From assembly GCF_017316025.1 (NCBI RefSeq), contig NZ_JAFLVT010000001.1, forward strand, positions 1 through 64,000: 64,000 nucleotides of DNA, given 5' to 3'. Below are positions 15,284 to 24,383 of this stretch, in pieces. The first letter of the stretch is position 1. Every line of letters begins with the position of its first letter. This DNA comes from Candidatus Enterococcus myersii. GTDB taxonomy: Bacteria; Bacillota; Bacilli; Lactobacillales; Enterococcaceae. The notes below the pieces were generated by a model. The model had not been told where the DNA came from. It made no database searches and saw only the letters and a program-made list of their open reading frames with translations. A program made the translations under genes and the position numbers.

Positions 15284-16132
15284 ATGTCAAGACAGCGTGA
15301 CCCTCGCAGAGATCAAGCTTTGGAAATTTTCATAGAACGTAACGGAGAGGTAAGCAATCGTGAGCTTGCCTCTTTTTTATCTGTTCCGGAAAAGACAATC
15401 TCTGCTTGGAAATCCAAAGACAAATGGAAAAATAATTTAAATGGAGTACTCCAATCAAATGAACGGAGTGCTCCGAAAAACAAAGGGAGTACTTCGAATA
15501 AAGGTGGTGCTCCGGTAGGGAACCAGAATGCTGTCGGTAACAAAGGCAATGCGAAAGCTTCTGCCCCAGCTGGCAACAAGAATGCCGTTACCACTGGAGA
15601 GCATGAATCAATTTTTCTTGAAACTATGAGCGATGACGAAAAGGACCTTTACTCAACAATGAGCGAAGATCCTTTTTTTGTGATGACTGAAGAAGTCCGA
15701 CTTTTGAAAATTCGGCAGCTAAGGATGATGAAACGAATTCAGAAAGCTGAAGCAGGTCTGAATGAATCTGAGCTGGAATATCTGCAAGAGCTTCGTGGTA
15801 GGACTGCAATCATGGAATCTACTAAACAAAAAGGAAATACTGAATTGGTTCTTACAGAAGTCAAGGAGCGCAAGACCAGGAAGATTGATGATGTTCTCAG
15901 AATTGAGGATGCACTGACCAGGGTCAGTGGTCAACTTCAGAAAGCCATCAAACAGTTGGAAGAAATCGCATTGAACAAACGTCGTCTAGTATTGATTGAA
16001 GCTCAGACAGACCACACCAAAGCCCAGACAACCAAAGCACTAATCAACAAAGATGGGGACGAAAACGACGGTGGCACAGTGATTAATATCATTGATGATA
16101 TTACTGCGCAGGAAGGTGAAGCAAATGGCTAA
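15284..16132 (+). CDS. terS: Terminase small subunit
   Basis: 282 aa. The N-terminus has an HTH (GEVSNRELASFLSVPEKTISAWKS split over residues 20-44) for recognition of the packaging site. A Gly/Asn/Lys-rich linker follows (GGAPVGNQNAVGNKGNAK), then long helices for oligomerisation. This is the layout of PBSX/YqaS-type small subunits. ATG 15284 sits behind GTGAGGTGG. It overlaps the large subunit by 8 bases. Confidence 0.88.
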   Translation: MSRQRDPRRDQALEIFIERNGEVSNRELASFLSVPEKTISAWKSKDKWKNNLNGVLQSNERSAPKNKGSTSNKGGAPVGNQNAVGNKGNAKASAPAGNKNAVTTGEHESIFLETMSDDEKDLYSTMSEDPFFVMTEEVRLLKIRQLRMMKRIQKAEAGLNESELEYLQELRGRTAIMESTKQKGNTELVLTEVKERKTRKIDDVLRIEDALTRVSGQLQKAIKQLEEIALNKRRLVLIEAQTDHTKAQTTKALINKDGDENDGGTVINIIDDITAQEGEANG

Positions 16133-17411
16133 GGTAATCACACAGAAGAACGTGAAGCTTACTGATGTTTTAGCTCCATCTTTTTATCCATTCCACCAAG
16201 CTGTGAAAGATGGTTTGAACTCGTCTTATTGGTTGAAAGGCGGTCGGGGTTCCACTAAGTCGTCAGCAATCTCGGTGGAGATCATACTCGGTATTGAAAA
16301 GGATGGTAACGCTAATGCTGTAGTTCTTCGTAAAGTCGCTGAAACATTACGAGAATCGGTGTACGAGCAGATGTTATGGGCCATAGATATTCTTGGCTTA
16401 ACAGACGAATATCATGCATCAATCAAGCCGTTGCGAATTACTAAAATTAAGACTGGCCAACGAATTATTTTTAAAGGTGCTGAGAAACCCAAGAAGGTAA
16501 AAGCATCTAAATTCCGTCGAGGTTATGCCAAATTCATCTGGTTCGAGGAAGTTGATGAGTTCAATTCAATGGCTGAACTTCGTACCATCATTCAATCGTT
16601 AGGTCGTGGTGGCGCCGGGATTAAGATCTTCTATTCCTTCAACCCACCTGAATCGAATACCAACTGGACGAATTTGGAGATTCAATCTCAAAAGGTTCGT
16701 GATGATGTTTTTATCCACCATTCTGATTACAGAGACGTCCCTAAAGAGTGGCTAGGGGAATTATTCATCCAAGAGGCAGAACACCTCAGAAGGACAAATG
16801 AGAGCAAATGGCGGCATGAGTATTTAGGGGATGTGACTGGTACTGGCGCTGAAGTGTTCAAGAATATCACCATTAGAAAAATTACTGACGAAGAGATTGC
16901 ATCGTTTGATAAAATCCATCATGGACTTGACCATGGTTATGCCGGCGATCCTATGCACTACACAAAAAACTATTACGACAAAACTCGCTTAAGGTTGTAT
17001 ATCTTCGGTGAAGTTCACCAAGTCGGTCTTTCAAACAGAAGGGCAGTCGAGTCTATCCAGAAGCTGAATCCTAGCAATGATTTTGTTACTGCTGACAGCG
17101 CAGAGCCTAGGACGAACAGCGAATTTGAAAGCCTAGGACTGAGAATCAAGAAAGCCAAAAAAGGCCCAGGCTCAATTGAGCATGGTATTAAGTGGCTTCA
17201 AGATTTAGAAGAAATAATCATCGATCCTTATCGCTGCCCCAATACCAAAAGAGAATTTACCACTTACGAGGTCGATCGAGATTCCAACGGGAACCTAAAA
17301 GGGTCGTATCCGGATCGCAACAACCACTCGATTGATGCAACTAGATATTCTATGGAAGACGAGATGGCCAAAAGAGTCGCAAAAGTTCGCAAGAAAATCA
17401 AAGGTTTATAA
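16125..17411 (+). CDS. terL: Terminase large subunit
   Basis: 428 aa from ATG 16125 behind GGAAGGTG. PBSX-type packaging motor and nuclease. Walker A-like GGRGSTKSS lies near residue 40 and the Walker B region is IWFEEVDEF near residue 145. The C-terminal nuclease has acidic residues in GLDHGYAGDP, TADSAEP and NNHSIDATRY. It cuts and pumps DNA into the prohead together with TerS and the portal encoded next. Confidence 0.95.
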   Translation: MAKVITQKNVKLTDVLAPSFYPFHQAVKDGLNSSYWLKGGRGSTKSSAISVEIILGIEKDGNANAVVLRKVAETLRESVYEQMLWAIDILGLTDEYHASIKPLRITKIKTGQRIIFKGAEKPKKVKASKFRRGYAKFIWFEEVDEFNSMAELRTIIQSLGRGGAGIKIFYSFNPPESNTNWTNLEIQSQKVRDDVFIHHSDYRDVPKEWLGELFIQEAEHLRRTNESKWRHEYLGDVTGTGAEVFKNITIRKITDEEIASFDKIHHGLDHGYAGDPMHYTKNYYDKTRLRLYIFGEVHQVGLSNRRAVESIQKLNPSNDFVTADSAEPRTNSEFESLGLRIKKAKKGPGSIEHGIKWLQDLEEIIIDPYRCPNTKREFTTYEVDRDSNGNLKGSYPDRNNHSIDATRYSMEDEMAKRVAKVRKKIKGL

Positions 17412-17424
17412 GAGAGGTGAGAAA

Positions 17425-18843
17425 ATGGCAATTGCAATTAATCGAGAAATTGCTGGTAATTTGGATAATCCGTCAGCAGAATTATTGAACTACTGCATGG
17501 CACAGCATCTGAATAACAAAGCAAGGCTTGAAAAGCTGTCGAACTATTATGATGGCAAGCAGGAAATTTTGAATCGCACAAAAGAGGATGATTCAGCACC
17601 AAACAATAAAATTCTAATTAATCACGCAAAGTACGTGGTGGATATGAATGTCGGGTTCATGGTGGGAAACCCTATCGCTTACAGTGCTTCTCAGGGAAAT
17701 GATATCTCGTCTATCTTGGAGGAGTACGACCGAATCGATATTGTTAGTCATGATACCGAGTTGGAAAAGGATCTTTCGACTTTCGGAGTCGGCTATGAGC
17801 TCATCTACCTACGAAAAGTATCAGAGACAGAAACTGAGACAGATGTCCGCTGCATTGACCCGCGAGGGATTTTTCTCGTGACAGATGACACCATCGACAA
17901 GAATCCACTCTTTGCGGTACACGTCCAACCTGTCTACGATTTGGAAGGCGGTATTGACCACTATCTGTACAAGTATTACAACGACAACCGAATTATCACC
18001 TTTAAATCTGACACAGAAGGGCAGAGTGTATACACATTTGTTAAGGCTCTACCGCATTACTTTGGCCGAGTGCCGGTGATTGAGTATCGGAACAATGAGG
18101 AGAAACAAGGGGACTTTGAACAAGCTATCAGTCTGATTGATGCCTATAACCTTCTTCAATCAGATCGTCTGAATGACAAAGAGGCTTTTGTGGATGCCAT
18201 TCTATTTATTCAAGGTTTCATGCTAGATGAGGAAGATGGAAAGGCCTTGATGGAAGAAAGGATGCTCCAAGTGACTGGAACCCCATCTGAAACTGCAGCT
18301 GGCTATCTGACCAAGGAACTGAATGAAAACAATGTCAGCATGCTGAGAGATGCCATTCTGGATGATTTCCATAAAGTGACCTATGTTCCAAACATGAATG
18401 ATGAAAACTTTGCTGGCAATGTTAGCGGTGAGGCTATGAAGTACAAGCTTTTCGGACTGCTACAGTTGATGTCAGTGAAATCACGATACATGATTAAAGG
18501 CCTGCGACAACGACTTGAAATCTTCGCCAATATCCAAAACCTTAAAGGACCTAAAGTGGATGTAACGGGTGTTGAAATAAAGCTCAAACCGAATCTACCA
18601 GTTAATACTTCAGACACGATTAATCAGATTGTATCAGCATATAACGCTGGTATTTTGCCTTTGCGTTTCTTACTAACGTGGTTACCTGATATCTCAGATG
18701 TGGATGAAGTGCTAGAACAACTAAATCTCGAAAAAGAGGAAGCTATAGCTCTTCAGCAAAGGGCCATGGGTTCTCAGGCTGATGATAGCCACAGTGATTT
18801 GGACGATGAACCGGAGGAGGGGGAAGATGGAGAAAATACCTGA
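17425..18843 (+). CDS. Portal protein, SPP1 type
   Basis: 472 aa from ATG 17425 behind AGAGGTGAG. It belongs to the SPP1 gp6-like portal family: ILINHAKYVVDMNVGFMVGN is the typical N-terminal block, and the C-terminus is acidic (DLDDEPEEGEDGE). It forms the dodecameric ring for DNA entry and head-tail joining. It overlaps the next gene by 17 bases. Confidence 0.93.
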   Translation: MAIAINREIAGNLDNPSAELLNYCMAQHLNNKARLEKLSNYYDGKQEILNRTKEDDSAPNNKILINHAKYVVDMNVGFMVGNPIAYSASQGNDISSILEEYDRIDIVSHDTELEKDLSTFGVGYELIYLRKVSETETETDVRCIDPRGIFLVTDDTIDKNPLFAVHVQPVYDLEGGIDHYLYKYYNDNRIITFKSDTEGQSVYTFVKALPHYFGRVPVIEYRNNEEKQGDFEQAISLIDAYNLLQSDRLNDKEAFVDAILFIQGFMLDEEDGKALMEERMLQVTGTPSETAAGYLTKELNENNVSMLRDAILDDFHKVTYVPNMNDENFAGNVSGEAMKYKLFGLLQLMSVKSRYMIKGLRQRLEIFANIQNLKGPKVDVTGVEIKLKPNLPVNTSDTINQIVSAYNAGILPLRFLLTWLPDISDVDEVLEQLNLEKEEAIALQQRAMGSQADDSHSDLDDEPEEGEDGENT

Positions 18844-19114
18844 CGCAAATGACTTGCGGAAAAAAGCAAAAGAACTAGAGGGATTGGAAGATGCCATTGC
18901 TAAACATATTATAAAAGCAGTTGACGAAGGATCTAAACAGCTGAAACTTAATTTGTCATATGATGATGGAGATTTGAACTACTTTGGAAAAAATAAAGAA
19001 ATGATGATTAACCTTCTGGAATCTAAGAATTATGAGGTTGAATTGATTCCTAGAATAATATTATCAGGTGGATTTGAAACATACCCAGAAGGTTTACGAA
19101 TAGACTGGAGCTGA
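18827..19114 (+). CDS. Hypothetical protein between portal and MuF
   Basis: 95 aa from ATG 18827 behind GGAGGAGGGG. The first half is helical (LRKKAKELEGLEDAIAKHI) and the second resembles the beta-rich part of small phage head-region proteins (YEVELIPRIILSGGF). Unknown role; its place suggests a head component or assembly factor. Confidence 0.6.
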   Translation: MEKIPDANDLRKKAKELEGLEDAIAKHIIKAVDEGSKQLKLNLSYDDGDLNYFGKNKEMMINLLESKNYEVELIPRIILSGGFETYPEGLRIDWS

Positions 19115-19118
19115 TTAG

Positions 19119-20774
19119 ATGGCTCGAAATAAAAAGCTTTCCTATTGGCAAAAAAGAGCTCTTGAAGACGAAAAACTCATCAATGACGGTGCGAAACAAG
19201 TCGAAAAGACAATCATCTCTGCTTATCGTCAAGCCCAGGAGTATCTGACTCAGAAAGCCAAGGAGCTTTTCAAACGGGCTCAAGTGAAGACGGGCTATGA
19301 GGAGGCTGAACTCAAAACACTGTTGAATGAAACTGTGCCTGTTGAGCAGCTAGTCGAGCTTCAACGGTTAGCAAAGGATATCAGCGATCCGAACATTCAA
19401 GCTTCAGCTAAGAAGCGACTGGATACGTTAGCCATAAAACACCGTATTTCTCGTGCAGAAGACCTGAAAGCAAAAGCTCATCTTGTTACTCGTCAAATCG
19501 CTGACATACAACTGAGTGAGTCTACTGATTATTTTGTGGACGCCATCCATAAAGCCTACCAAAGAGAGCAGGCCAATGTGTCTATTCAAAAGTTGGAGGC
19601 TAAGGGTGTACAGCTAGAAATCTGGAACCAGTCAGACTGGGAAAATGCCCAGCATGAATTCAAACAACTTTCCACCAAAGAAACTCGGAACATCCTAGAG
19701 AGCCATTGGCACGGATCGAATTATTCTAAGAGAATCTGGAATGATACGGACAAGCTGGCCAAACGATTAGAGGAGCTTTTTACCGTTGAAGCACTCGCCG
19801 GTATGAGTCAGCAAGAGATGGTGCGAGCCATTTCTAAAGAATTTAATACGTCCATTGGGATAGCGCAACGATTGATCCGAACTGAAGCCAATTATATGGC
19901 GAATCAAGCTAAGTTGAAATCTTGGGTTGATAATGGGGTGGAGTATTACCGGTTAGTAGTGGTTCTGGACTTTCGCACTTCTAGCATTTGTCAGTCGAAG
20001 TCGAAAGAGAACAAGCGATACAAAGTATCTAAAGCCGTTGTGAATGGGGCAGCAGGAAACTATCCACCGTTCCATCCATGGTGTAGAACGATTGCCATTG
20101 CTGATTTTGGCAAACGAACCGCAGCGGGAATGAGGATTGCCAATGACCCAATTAGCGGGAAGACGTTTGATTTACCACAGCGAGCCACCTACGAGGGCTG
20201 GATCAACAAGCTTCGTGAATCGTATTCTGATGAGGAGATTATCAATCATAAGGAAAAGATCCTGAATCGGGCGAAAGACAATGAGCAGTATCGGCATATG
20301 AAAACAATTATTCCTAAGGAAAACTGGCCGAGGAATTTGGATTCTTTCCAAGAAATCAAGTATAATGGCAGTAGAGACTGGCAATTGACCAAAATTGATT
20401 ACCAGCGAAGGAAAAGGCTGTTGAATAATCCTAATTTGAAGTTACCTAATGCCGAGGATGCAACTATCGACAATCGAAAATTTACTAGATATTTATTTGA
20501 TGGTTCCAACGAAAAAGGTTTAATCAAAGGTCGTTTGATTACTAAAAAGCTAGGATATTCTATTGAAAACTATGCAGAATTCAAGCGGGAGATACTAAAA
20601 CGATCACTTCAATATCCTGTAACTTTGAAACATAGCGATTCGCATGGTGCTCGTTATGAACAAAAAATGATAATGTATGACACACAAAATAAGCCAGTAA
20701 ATGTCGTTGCAGGTTGGAATGTAAAAGATGGCAAAACACACATGAGTACTATTTTAATCAAGGAGGTTAAGTGA
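19119..20774 (+). CDS. MuF-type head protein with C-terminal DUF6883-like domain
   Basis: 551 aa. Residues about 1-345 are the phage head morphogenesis protein (SPP1 gp7/Mu gpF), ending in the typical block YPPFHPWCRT. Residues 441-551 are unrelated to capsid function and match my recollection of DUF6883 (KLPNAEDATIDNRKFTRYL, KLGYSIENYAEFKREIL, GARYEQKMIMYD), a domain found at the end of toxins. MuF proteins with toxin tails are known in Gram-positive temperate phages. The capsid could carry the tail domain into the next host. A one-base overlap links it to the immunity-like gene. Toxic activity is inferred. Confidence 0.82.
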   Translation: MARNKKLSYWQKRALEDEKLINDGAKQVEKTIISAYRQAQEYLTQKAKELFKRAQVKTGYEEAELKTLLNETVPVEQLVELQRLAKDISDPNIQASAKKRLDTLAIKHRISRAEDLKAKAHLVTRQIADIQLSESTDYFVDAIHKAYQREQANVSIQKLEAKGVQLEIWNQSDWENAQHEFKQLSTKETRNILESHWHGSNYSKRIWNDTDKLAKRLEELFTVEALAGMSQQEMVRAISKEFNTSIGIAQRLIRTEANYMANQAKLKSWVDNGVEYYRLVVVLDFRTSSICQSKSKENKRYKVSKAVVNGAAGNYPPFHPWCRTIAIADFGKRTAAGMRIANDPISGKTFDLPQRATYEGWINKLRESYSDEEIINHKEKILNRAKDNEQYRHMKTIIPKENWPRNLDSFQEIKYNGSRDWQLTKIDYQRRKRLLNNPNLKLPNAEDATIDNRKFTRYLFDGSNEKGLIKGRLITKKLGYSIENYAEFKREILKRSLQYPVTLKHSDSHGARYEQKMIMYDTQNKPVNVVAGWNVKDGKTHMSTILIKEVK

Positions 20775-20950
20775 TGAAATTGAGTTTATATGATGTTGTG
20801 AGACTTAAAGACGGTCGTATTGGCGACATTACGGATATTAGCCCAACCTCTTTGCAAATAGATATTCAAGTTGGACCAGAAGAGTTTGTAACAGACTACG
20901 ATGTTGATCCAAAAGAAGTTATAGAGGTTATAAGTAAAGGAAAATTATAG
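20774..20950 (+). CDS. Small immunity-like protein (DUF4926-like)
   Basis: 58 aa from ATG 20774, overlapping the MuF stop by one base and preceded by AAGGAGG. Beta-rich, SH3-like pattern (LYDVVRLKDGRIGDITDI) with an acidic second half (PEEFVTDYDVDPKEV). This resembles DUF4926 proteins that accompany DUF6883 domains. It is likely to neutralise the toxin-like tail of MuF during phage production. A hairpin terminator follows at once. Confidence 0.65.
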   Translation: MKLSLYDVVRLKDGRIGDITDISPTSLQIDIQVGPEEFVTDYDVDPKEVIEVISKGKL

Positions 20951-20988
20951 CACCCAGTCGCGGTTATGTGATTGAGTGCTATTTTTGT
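20948..20988 (+). terminator. Hairpin terminator after toxin/immunity pair
   Basis: AGCACCCAGTC pairs imperfectly with GATTGAGTGCT, followed by ATTTTTG. It may lower expression of genes further downstream, or mark the edge of an inserted cassette. Confidence 0.6.
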
Positions 20989-21009
20989 ACCTAAAATCAA
21001 GGGGGGATT

Positions 21010-21363
21010 ATTACGGAAGAAAAAGCAAAAATCAATATTCTAGGCACAGAATATACAATCTTCGTCAATGTCAGCGAGAAAGAAAAGTCGTTTATGAGAG
21101 ACAATGATGGAGTGACAGATTTTACCACTAAAGAAATTTTCATTGCAATCTTGGATGATGGCAACCCTATGAATATGCAAAATATGCACGTTTATGAAGA
21201 TAGGACTATTCGTCATGAGATTGTTCATGCAACTCTTTTTGAGTCTGGCTTAGATCACAACACAAAGTGGGCTAGAGATGAAGAAATAGTTGATTGGATT
21301 GCTATTCAAACACCTAAGCTATTTAATATTTTTGAAAAACTAGAAGTAATGTCCTGGCGATAG
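21010..21363 (+). CDS. HExxH-containing phage protein, unusual start
   Basis: About 117 aa. The frame is open from 21001 and reads KINILGTEYTIFVNVSEKEK before the first ATG at 21094; related phage proteins as I recall start near KINILG. The only good ribosome-binding site, AAGGGGGG (20999-21006), precedes ATT/ATT/ACG and no ATG, GTG or TTG. HEIVHA (residues about 74-79) gives the HExxH pattern of zinc peptidases, followed by RDEEIVDWIA. Either a rare ATT start is used or the start codon is damaged. Confidence 0.6.
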   Translation: MTEEKAKINILGTEYTIFVNVSEKEKSFMRDNDGVTDFTTKEIFIAILDDGNPMNMQNMHVYEDRTIRHEIVHATLFESGLDHNTKWARDEEIVDWIAIQTPKLFNIFEKLEVMSWR

Positions 21364-21398
21364 GGCTTTTTATTTTGAAAAAGAGAGGACTTTGTAAA

Positions 21399-21578
21399 AT
21401 GGAATTGATTGTATTTACTAACAATGGACAAACTTATCACTTCAAAGGTATAGAAAATTTTAGACCAACGACCACAGGGTTTAGCTTTGATTACTTGGGA
21501 GTTGCGACAGGTGTTAAACGATCAGCAGTGTTTAACAATACCAGTACAGCAGGCTATGCATTAGCGGAGGTAAAATAA
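21399..21578 (+). CDS. Hypothetical head-region protein
   Basis: 59 aa from ATG 21399, with GAGAGGA about 12 bases upstream; a TTG at 21375 is the alternative. Beta-rich (MELIVFTNNGQTYHFKGIEN), no membrane segment. Ends with an ATG overlap to the next gene. Unknown function. Confidence 0.55.
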   Translation: MELIVFTNNGQTYHFKGIENFRPTTTGFSFDYLGVATGVKRSAVFNNTSTAGYALAEVK

Positions 21579-21841
21579 TGGGAGATCAAGAATTTGTAAC
21601 GGCAGCAAAAAATGCAATCGTCAAGGCGTTTAACGAACGAAAGGGATCGCTACATCCACCACTAAAAGAGGAAGAGTTGTACGTAGTTTGGCTAGTAAAA
21701 GCGTTACAAAACAACAAGGCGCTCTTATCAACTAGTCGCTCTGGTGATGGGCTCTATTTTGAAGTAACTAACAACGGGGATAAGAATGAAATGTATTTGG
21801 ATGTATACAAAAAACAAGAAAATATTCGTGTTCCTTATTAA
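21578..21841 (+). CDS. DUF6275 family protein
   Basis: 87 aa, RBS GCGGAGG. It resembles the DUF6275 phage family (ELYVVWLVKALQNNKALLST, then YFEVTNNGDKNEMYLDVYKK). These proteins are common between portal and scaffold genes or in early regions; the function is unknown. Confidence 0.75.
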   Translation: MGDQEFVTAAKNAIVKAFNERKGSLHPPLKEEELYVVWLVKALQNNKALLSTSRSGDGLYFEVTNNGDKNEMYLDVYKKQENIRVPY

Positions 21842-21865
21842 TCAGAAGTCTAGCAACCAATAGGC

Positions 21866-21970
21866 TTATTATTTTGCCTTTTTTCTTGTTCCAGGCGTTA
21901 AAGAGGACCTGTCTCGTCGCCGGACGTAAAGCGAGATTCGAGTAGCGACGTAATCGCCGGAGGAAATACT
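21866..21970 (+). promoter_or_regulatory. GC-rich structured leader before scaffold/capsid
   Basis: About 100 untranslated bases before the scaffold gene are GC-rich against an AT-rich background. CGTCGC (about 21915) and GCGACG (about 21946) can pair, and CGCCGG recurs just before the ribosome-binding site GGAGG. A weak hairpin with a T run (AATAGGC/GCCTTTTTT) lies at its left. It may stabilise or regulate the abundant capsid message. Confidence 0.45.
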
Positions 21971-22630
21971 ATGAAAGACTTATTTAAATTGCCGATGAAT
22001 TTGCAGTTTTTTGCTGAACAAGACGACGAACAAGAGACTGGTGCTGATGATGAAAATCAACAACAGGATCCGCCAGAAAGAAAATTCACCCGTGCTGAAA
22101 TGGCTGGAATTATCGCTGCAGAGGTAAAGAAAGCTACCGAAGCCATTGTTCAGAAAAAAGACGAGGAAATTCAACAGGCAAAGACTGAGGCTGAGAAACT
22201 AGCGCAGATGAATGAAGATCAAAAGTCCGAGTATGAGCGTCAACAGCGAGAAGATGCTCTTTTGAAGCGTGAGGCTGATATCACTGCAAGAGAATTACGA
22301 GCTCAAGTTACTGTCCAACTGACCGAAGATAATCTACCTGCTGAACTGACTGATTTATTGAACTTTTCTGATGCGGATGCATGTAACGATTCCTATCAAA
22401 AAGTAAAAGATGCCTTTGCAAAAGCTACTGGCTCATTTGATGAGGCTGTGCAAGCAGAGGTTAACAAGCGCCTAGCTAATTCGGCTGATCAACCTTTGGG
22501 GAATGGTCAATCTGCGGCTAACAACAACAATCCTTGGTCGAAAGAATCTTTCAACCTAACTGAGCAAGGTCGGATTTTAACAGAGGATCCGGAACGTGCG
22601 AAGTTACTGATGCAACAAGCCAAAAAATAA
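21971..22630 (+). CDS. Scaffold protein (DUF4355)
   Basis: 219 aa. The start MKDLFKLPMNLQFFAE is followed by an acidic low-complexity part, long coiled-coil helices (about 40-120) and a C-terminal helix. This is the usual make-up of DUF4355 scaffolds placed just before the major capsid gene. It shapes the prohead and leaves before DNA filling. RBS GGAGG. Confidence 0.88.
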   Translation: MKDLFKLPMNLQFFAEQDDEQETGADDENQQQDPPERKFTRAEMAGIIAAEVKKATEAIVQKKDEEIQQAKTEAEKLAQMNEDQKSEYERQQREDALLKREADITARELRAQVTVQLTEDNLPAELTDLLNFSDADACNDSYQKVKDAFAKATGSFDEAVQAEVNKRLANSADQPLGNGQSAANNNNPWSKESFNLTEQGRILTEDPERAKLLMQQAKK

Positions 22631-22650
22631 TGAGAAAAGAGGAACAGTGA

Positions 22651-23688
22651 ATGACCCAATTAAAAATGAAAATGGACCTTCAATATTTTGCTGCTAAGAC
22701 AAAAATTGAAGATGTAATTGTCCCAGAAGTCTTTAATAAGTATGTAATTGAACGTACTGCAGAATTATCAGCTTTGTACCAATCCGGAATTGTCGTGGCC
22801 GATCCAGAATTAGACGCTTTAGCCACAGCTGGTGGTAAATTAATCAATATGCCGTTTTGGTCAGATTTAACTGGAGAAGATGAGGTGTTATCAGATACTG
22901 ATCCGTTAGAAACTGACAAAATTACTTCTGGCCAAGACCAAGCTGCATTACTAATGCGTGGTAAAGCTTGGAAAGCAAATGATTTAGCAAAGGCGCTATC
23001 AGGTGATGATCCAATGCGTGCTATTGGTGATTTGGTAGCAGCGTACTGGGCACGTCGCCAACAAGTTACTTTGCTATCTACGCTAAAAGGAGTGTTCGGA
23101 GCAGCGTCCACTAAAATGACTGGAAACTCTTTAGATATCTCTGCTGAAACTGGCAATGCTGCAGCCTTTACTGGCGAAACTTTCATTGATGCATCATATA
23201 AACTGGGCGATTCCGAAGAAAAATTGACTGCGCTTGCTGTGCACTCTTCTGTATATGCTAGCTTACGGAAACAAAATTTAATTGAATTCTTGTTAGCATC
23301 GGATAACAGTAAGATTCCAACTTATATGGGTAAACGTGTAATCGTAGATGATGGAATGCCTGTTACTGGCGATACTTTTACTTCTTACATTTTCGGTGCA
23401 GGTGCAATTGGTCTGGGTAATGGTGCTGCACCAGTTCCGACTGAGACGGATCGTGATGCTTTGGCTGGGGATGACATCCTAATCAACCGTCAACACTTCT
23501 TATTGCACCCTCGCGGCGTAAAATTTACCAATAAATCTGTTGCGGGTTCTTCACCTACGAATGTGGAATTAGCAACGGGGACAAACTGGGAACGGGTTTA
23601 TGAACCTAAAAACATTCGTATCGTACAGTTCAAGCATAAACTTTATGTGCCAGTTGTGACAGTTCCTGGCGGCACTGGCGGAGAGTAA
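22651..23688 (+). CDS. Major capsid protein
   Basis: 345 aa, HK97-like fold expected. Blocks such as VPEVFNKYVIERTAELSALY, GKLINMPFW and the C-terminal FTNKSVAGSSPTNVELA are typical of the major head proteins of this phage group. It directly follows the scaffold. RBS GAGGAAC. No protease gene is near, so maturation without a prohead protease is likely. Confidence 0.93.
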   Translation: MTQLKMKMDLQYFAAKTKIEDVIVPEVFNKYVIERTAELSALYQSGIVVADPELDALATAGGKLINMPFWSDLTGEDEVLSDTDPLETDKITSGQDQAALLMRGKAWKANDLAKALSGDDPMRAIGDLVAAYWARRQQVTLLSTLKGVFGAASTKMTGNSLDISAETGNAAAFTGETFIDASYKLGDSEEKLTALAVHSSVYASLRKQNLIEFLLASDNSKIPTYMGKRVIVDDGMPVTGDTFTSYIFGAGAIGLGNGAAPVPTETDRDALAGDDILINRQHFLLHPRGVKFTNKSVAGSSPTNVELATGTNWERVYEPKNIRIVQFKHKLYVPVVTVPGGTGGE

Positions 23689-23701
23689 GGAGGTCTAATT
23701 G

Positions 23702-24049
23702 ATGGATGAGGAAAAGCTGAAAGAAATGACTGATTCCTTAGCAATCCGCTTAGGCGTTAGTGACGAGAATGAGAAAGCTAAGCTAAAAGGCCTAATCGAG
23801 GATGCTTTAATCCTCGTCCTCGATTTTACCGGGAGAGATTCTGAAGATATTCCAGAACAACTCTATTATTATGCTCGCCAATTAGCTGTGATTACATGGA
23901 ATCGTGAAGGAAATGAGGGAGAGGCTTCTCGTAGTGAAGGTGGCATTTCTCAAACATTCATTATCGATATCCCTCCAGATATTCAATCTGGTTTGCGGCG
24001 TTATCGTGTTGGAAAGGTGGTCAAACGTTATGCGTCTAAGAAAGCGTGA
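23702..24049 (+). CDS. Head-tail connector protein
   Basis: 115 aa from ATG 23702 behind AAGGAGG; TTG 23699 is less likely. Mostly helical with the pattern of DNA-packaging/connector proteins (gp6/gp15-like): RLGVSDENEKAKLKGLIEDA and LYYYARQLAVITWNREG. It extends the portal channel. Overlaps the next gene by 20 bases. Confidence 0.82.
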   Translation: MDEEKLKEMTDSLAIRLGVSDENEKAKLKGLIEDALILVLDFTGRDSEDIPEQLYYYARQLAVITWNREGNEGEASRSEGGISQTFIIDIPPDIQSGLRRYRVGKVVKRYASKKA

Positions 24050-24383
24050 GCTTCAAACAGTTTGGTTGAAACATCGAAAAGTTACTTCTGACGATGAGGG
24101 GAATGATGTAATCACATTCCCTAGTGAACCTATCAAATTGGAAATGAACGTACAATCTGCGGGTGGTCAGATTATGGCTCAGATTTACGGCGAGAGCCTT
24201 CCTTACATCAAAACATGTAAGTATCAGGGTGACCTGCTAAAAGTCGGACAGAACGAAAAGGACTGCATTTGTATGTACGTTTCAAAGGACAAGGATCCAG
24301 ACTATGAAGTTGTGGCTATTCAACCCTTTTCTACCCACTTAAATATCACGCTTAAGAAGCGAGGTACAGAACATGGGAGTTGA
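24030..24383 (+). CDS. Head closure protein
   Basis: 117 aa from ATG 24030 behind GGAAAGGTGG; longer in-frame starts run through the previous gene and lack an RBS. Beta-rich (KLEMNVQSAGGQIMAQIYGE), as in SPP1 gp16-like stopper proteins. Position between connector and tail completion genes supports the call. Confidence 0.78.
   Translation: MRLRKRELQTVWLKHRKVTSDDEGNDVITFPSEPIKLEMNVQSAGGQIMAQIYGESLPYIKTCKYQGDLLKVGQNEKDCICMYVSKDKDPDYEVVAIQPFSTHLNITLKKRGTEHGS

Noticed and set aside
22680-23186. 168-codon minus-strand frame in the major capsid gene
   Set aside because: Antisense shadow of a conserved capsid gene without its own start signals.
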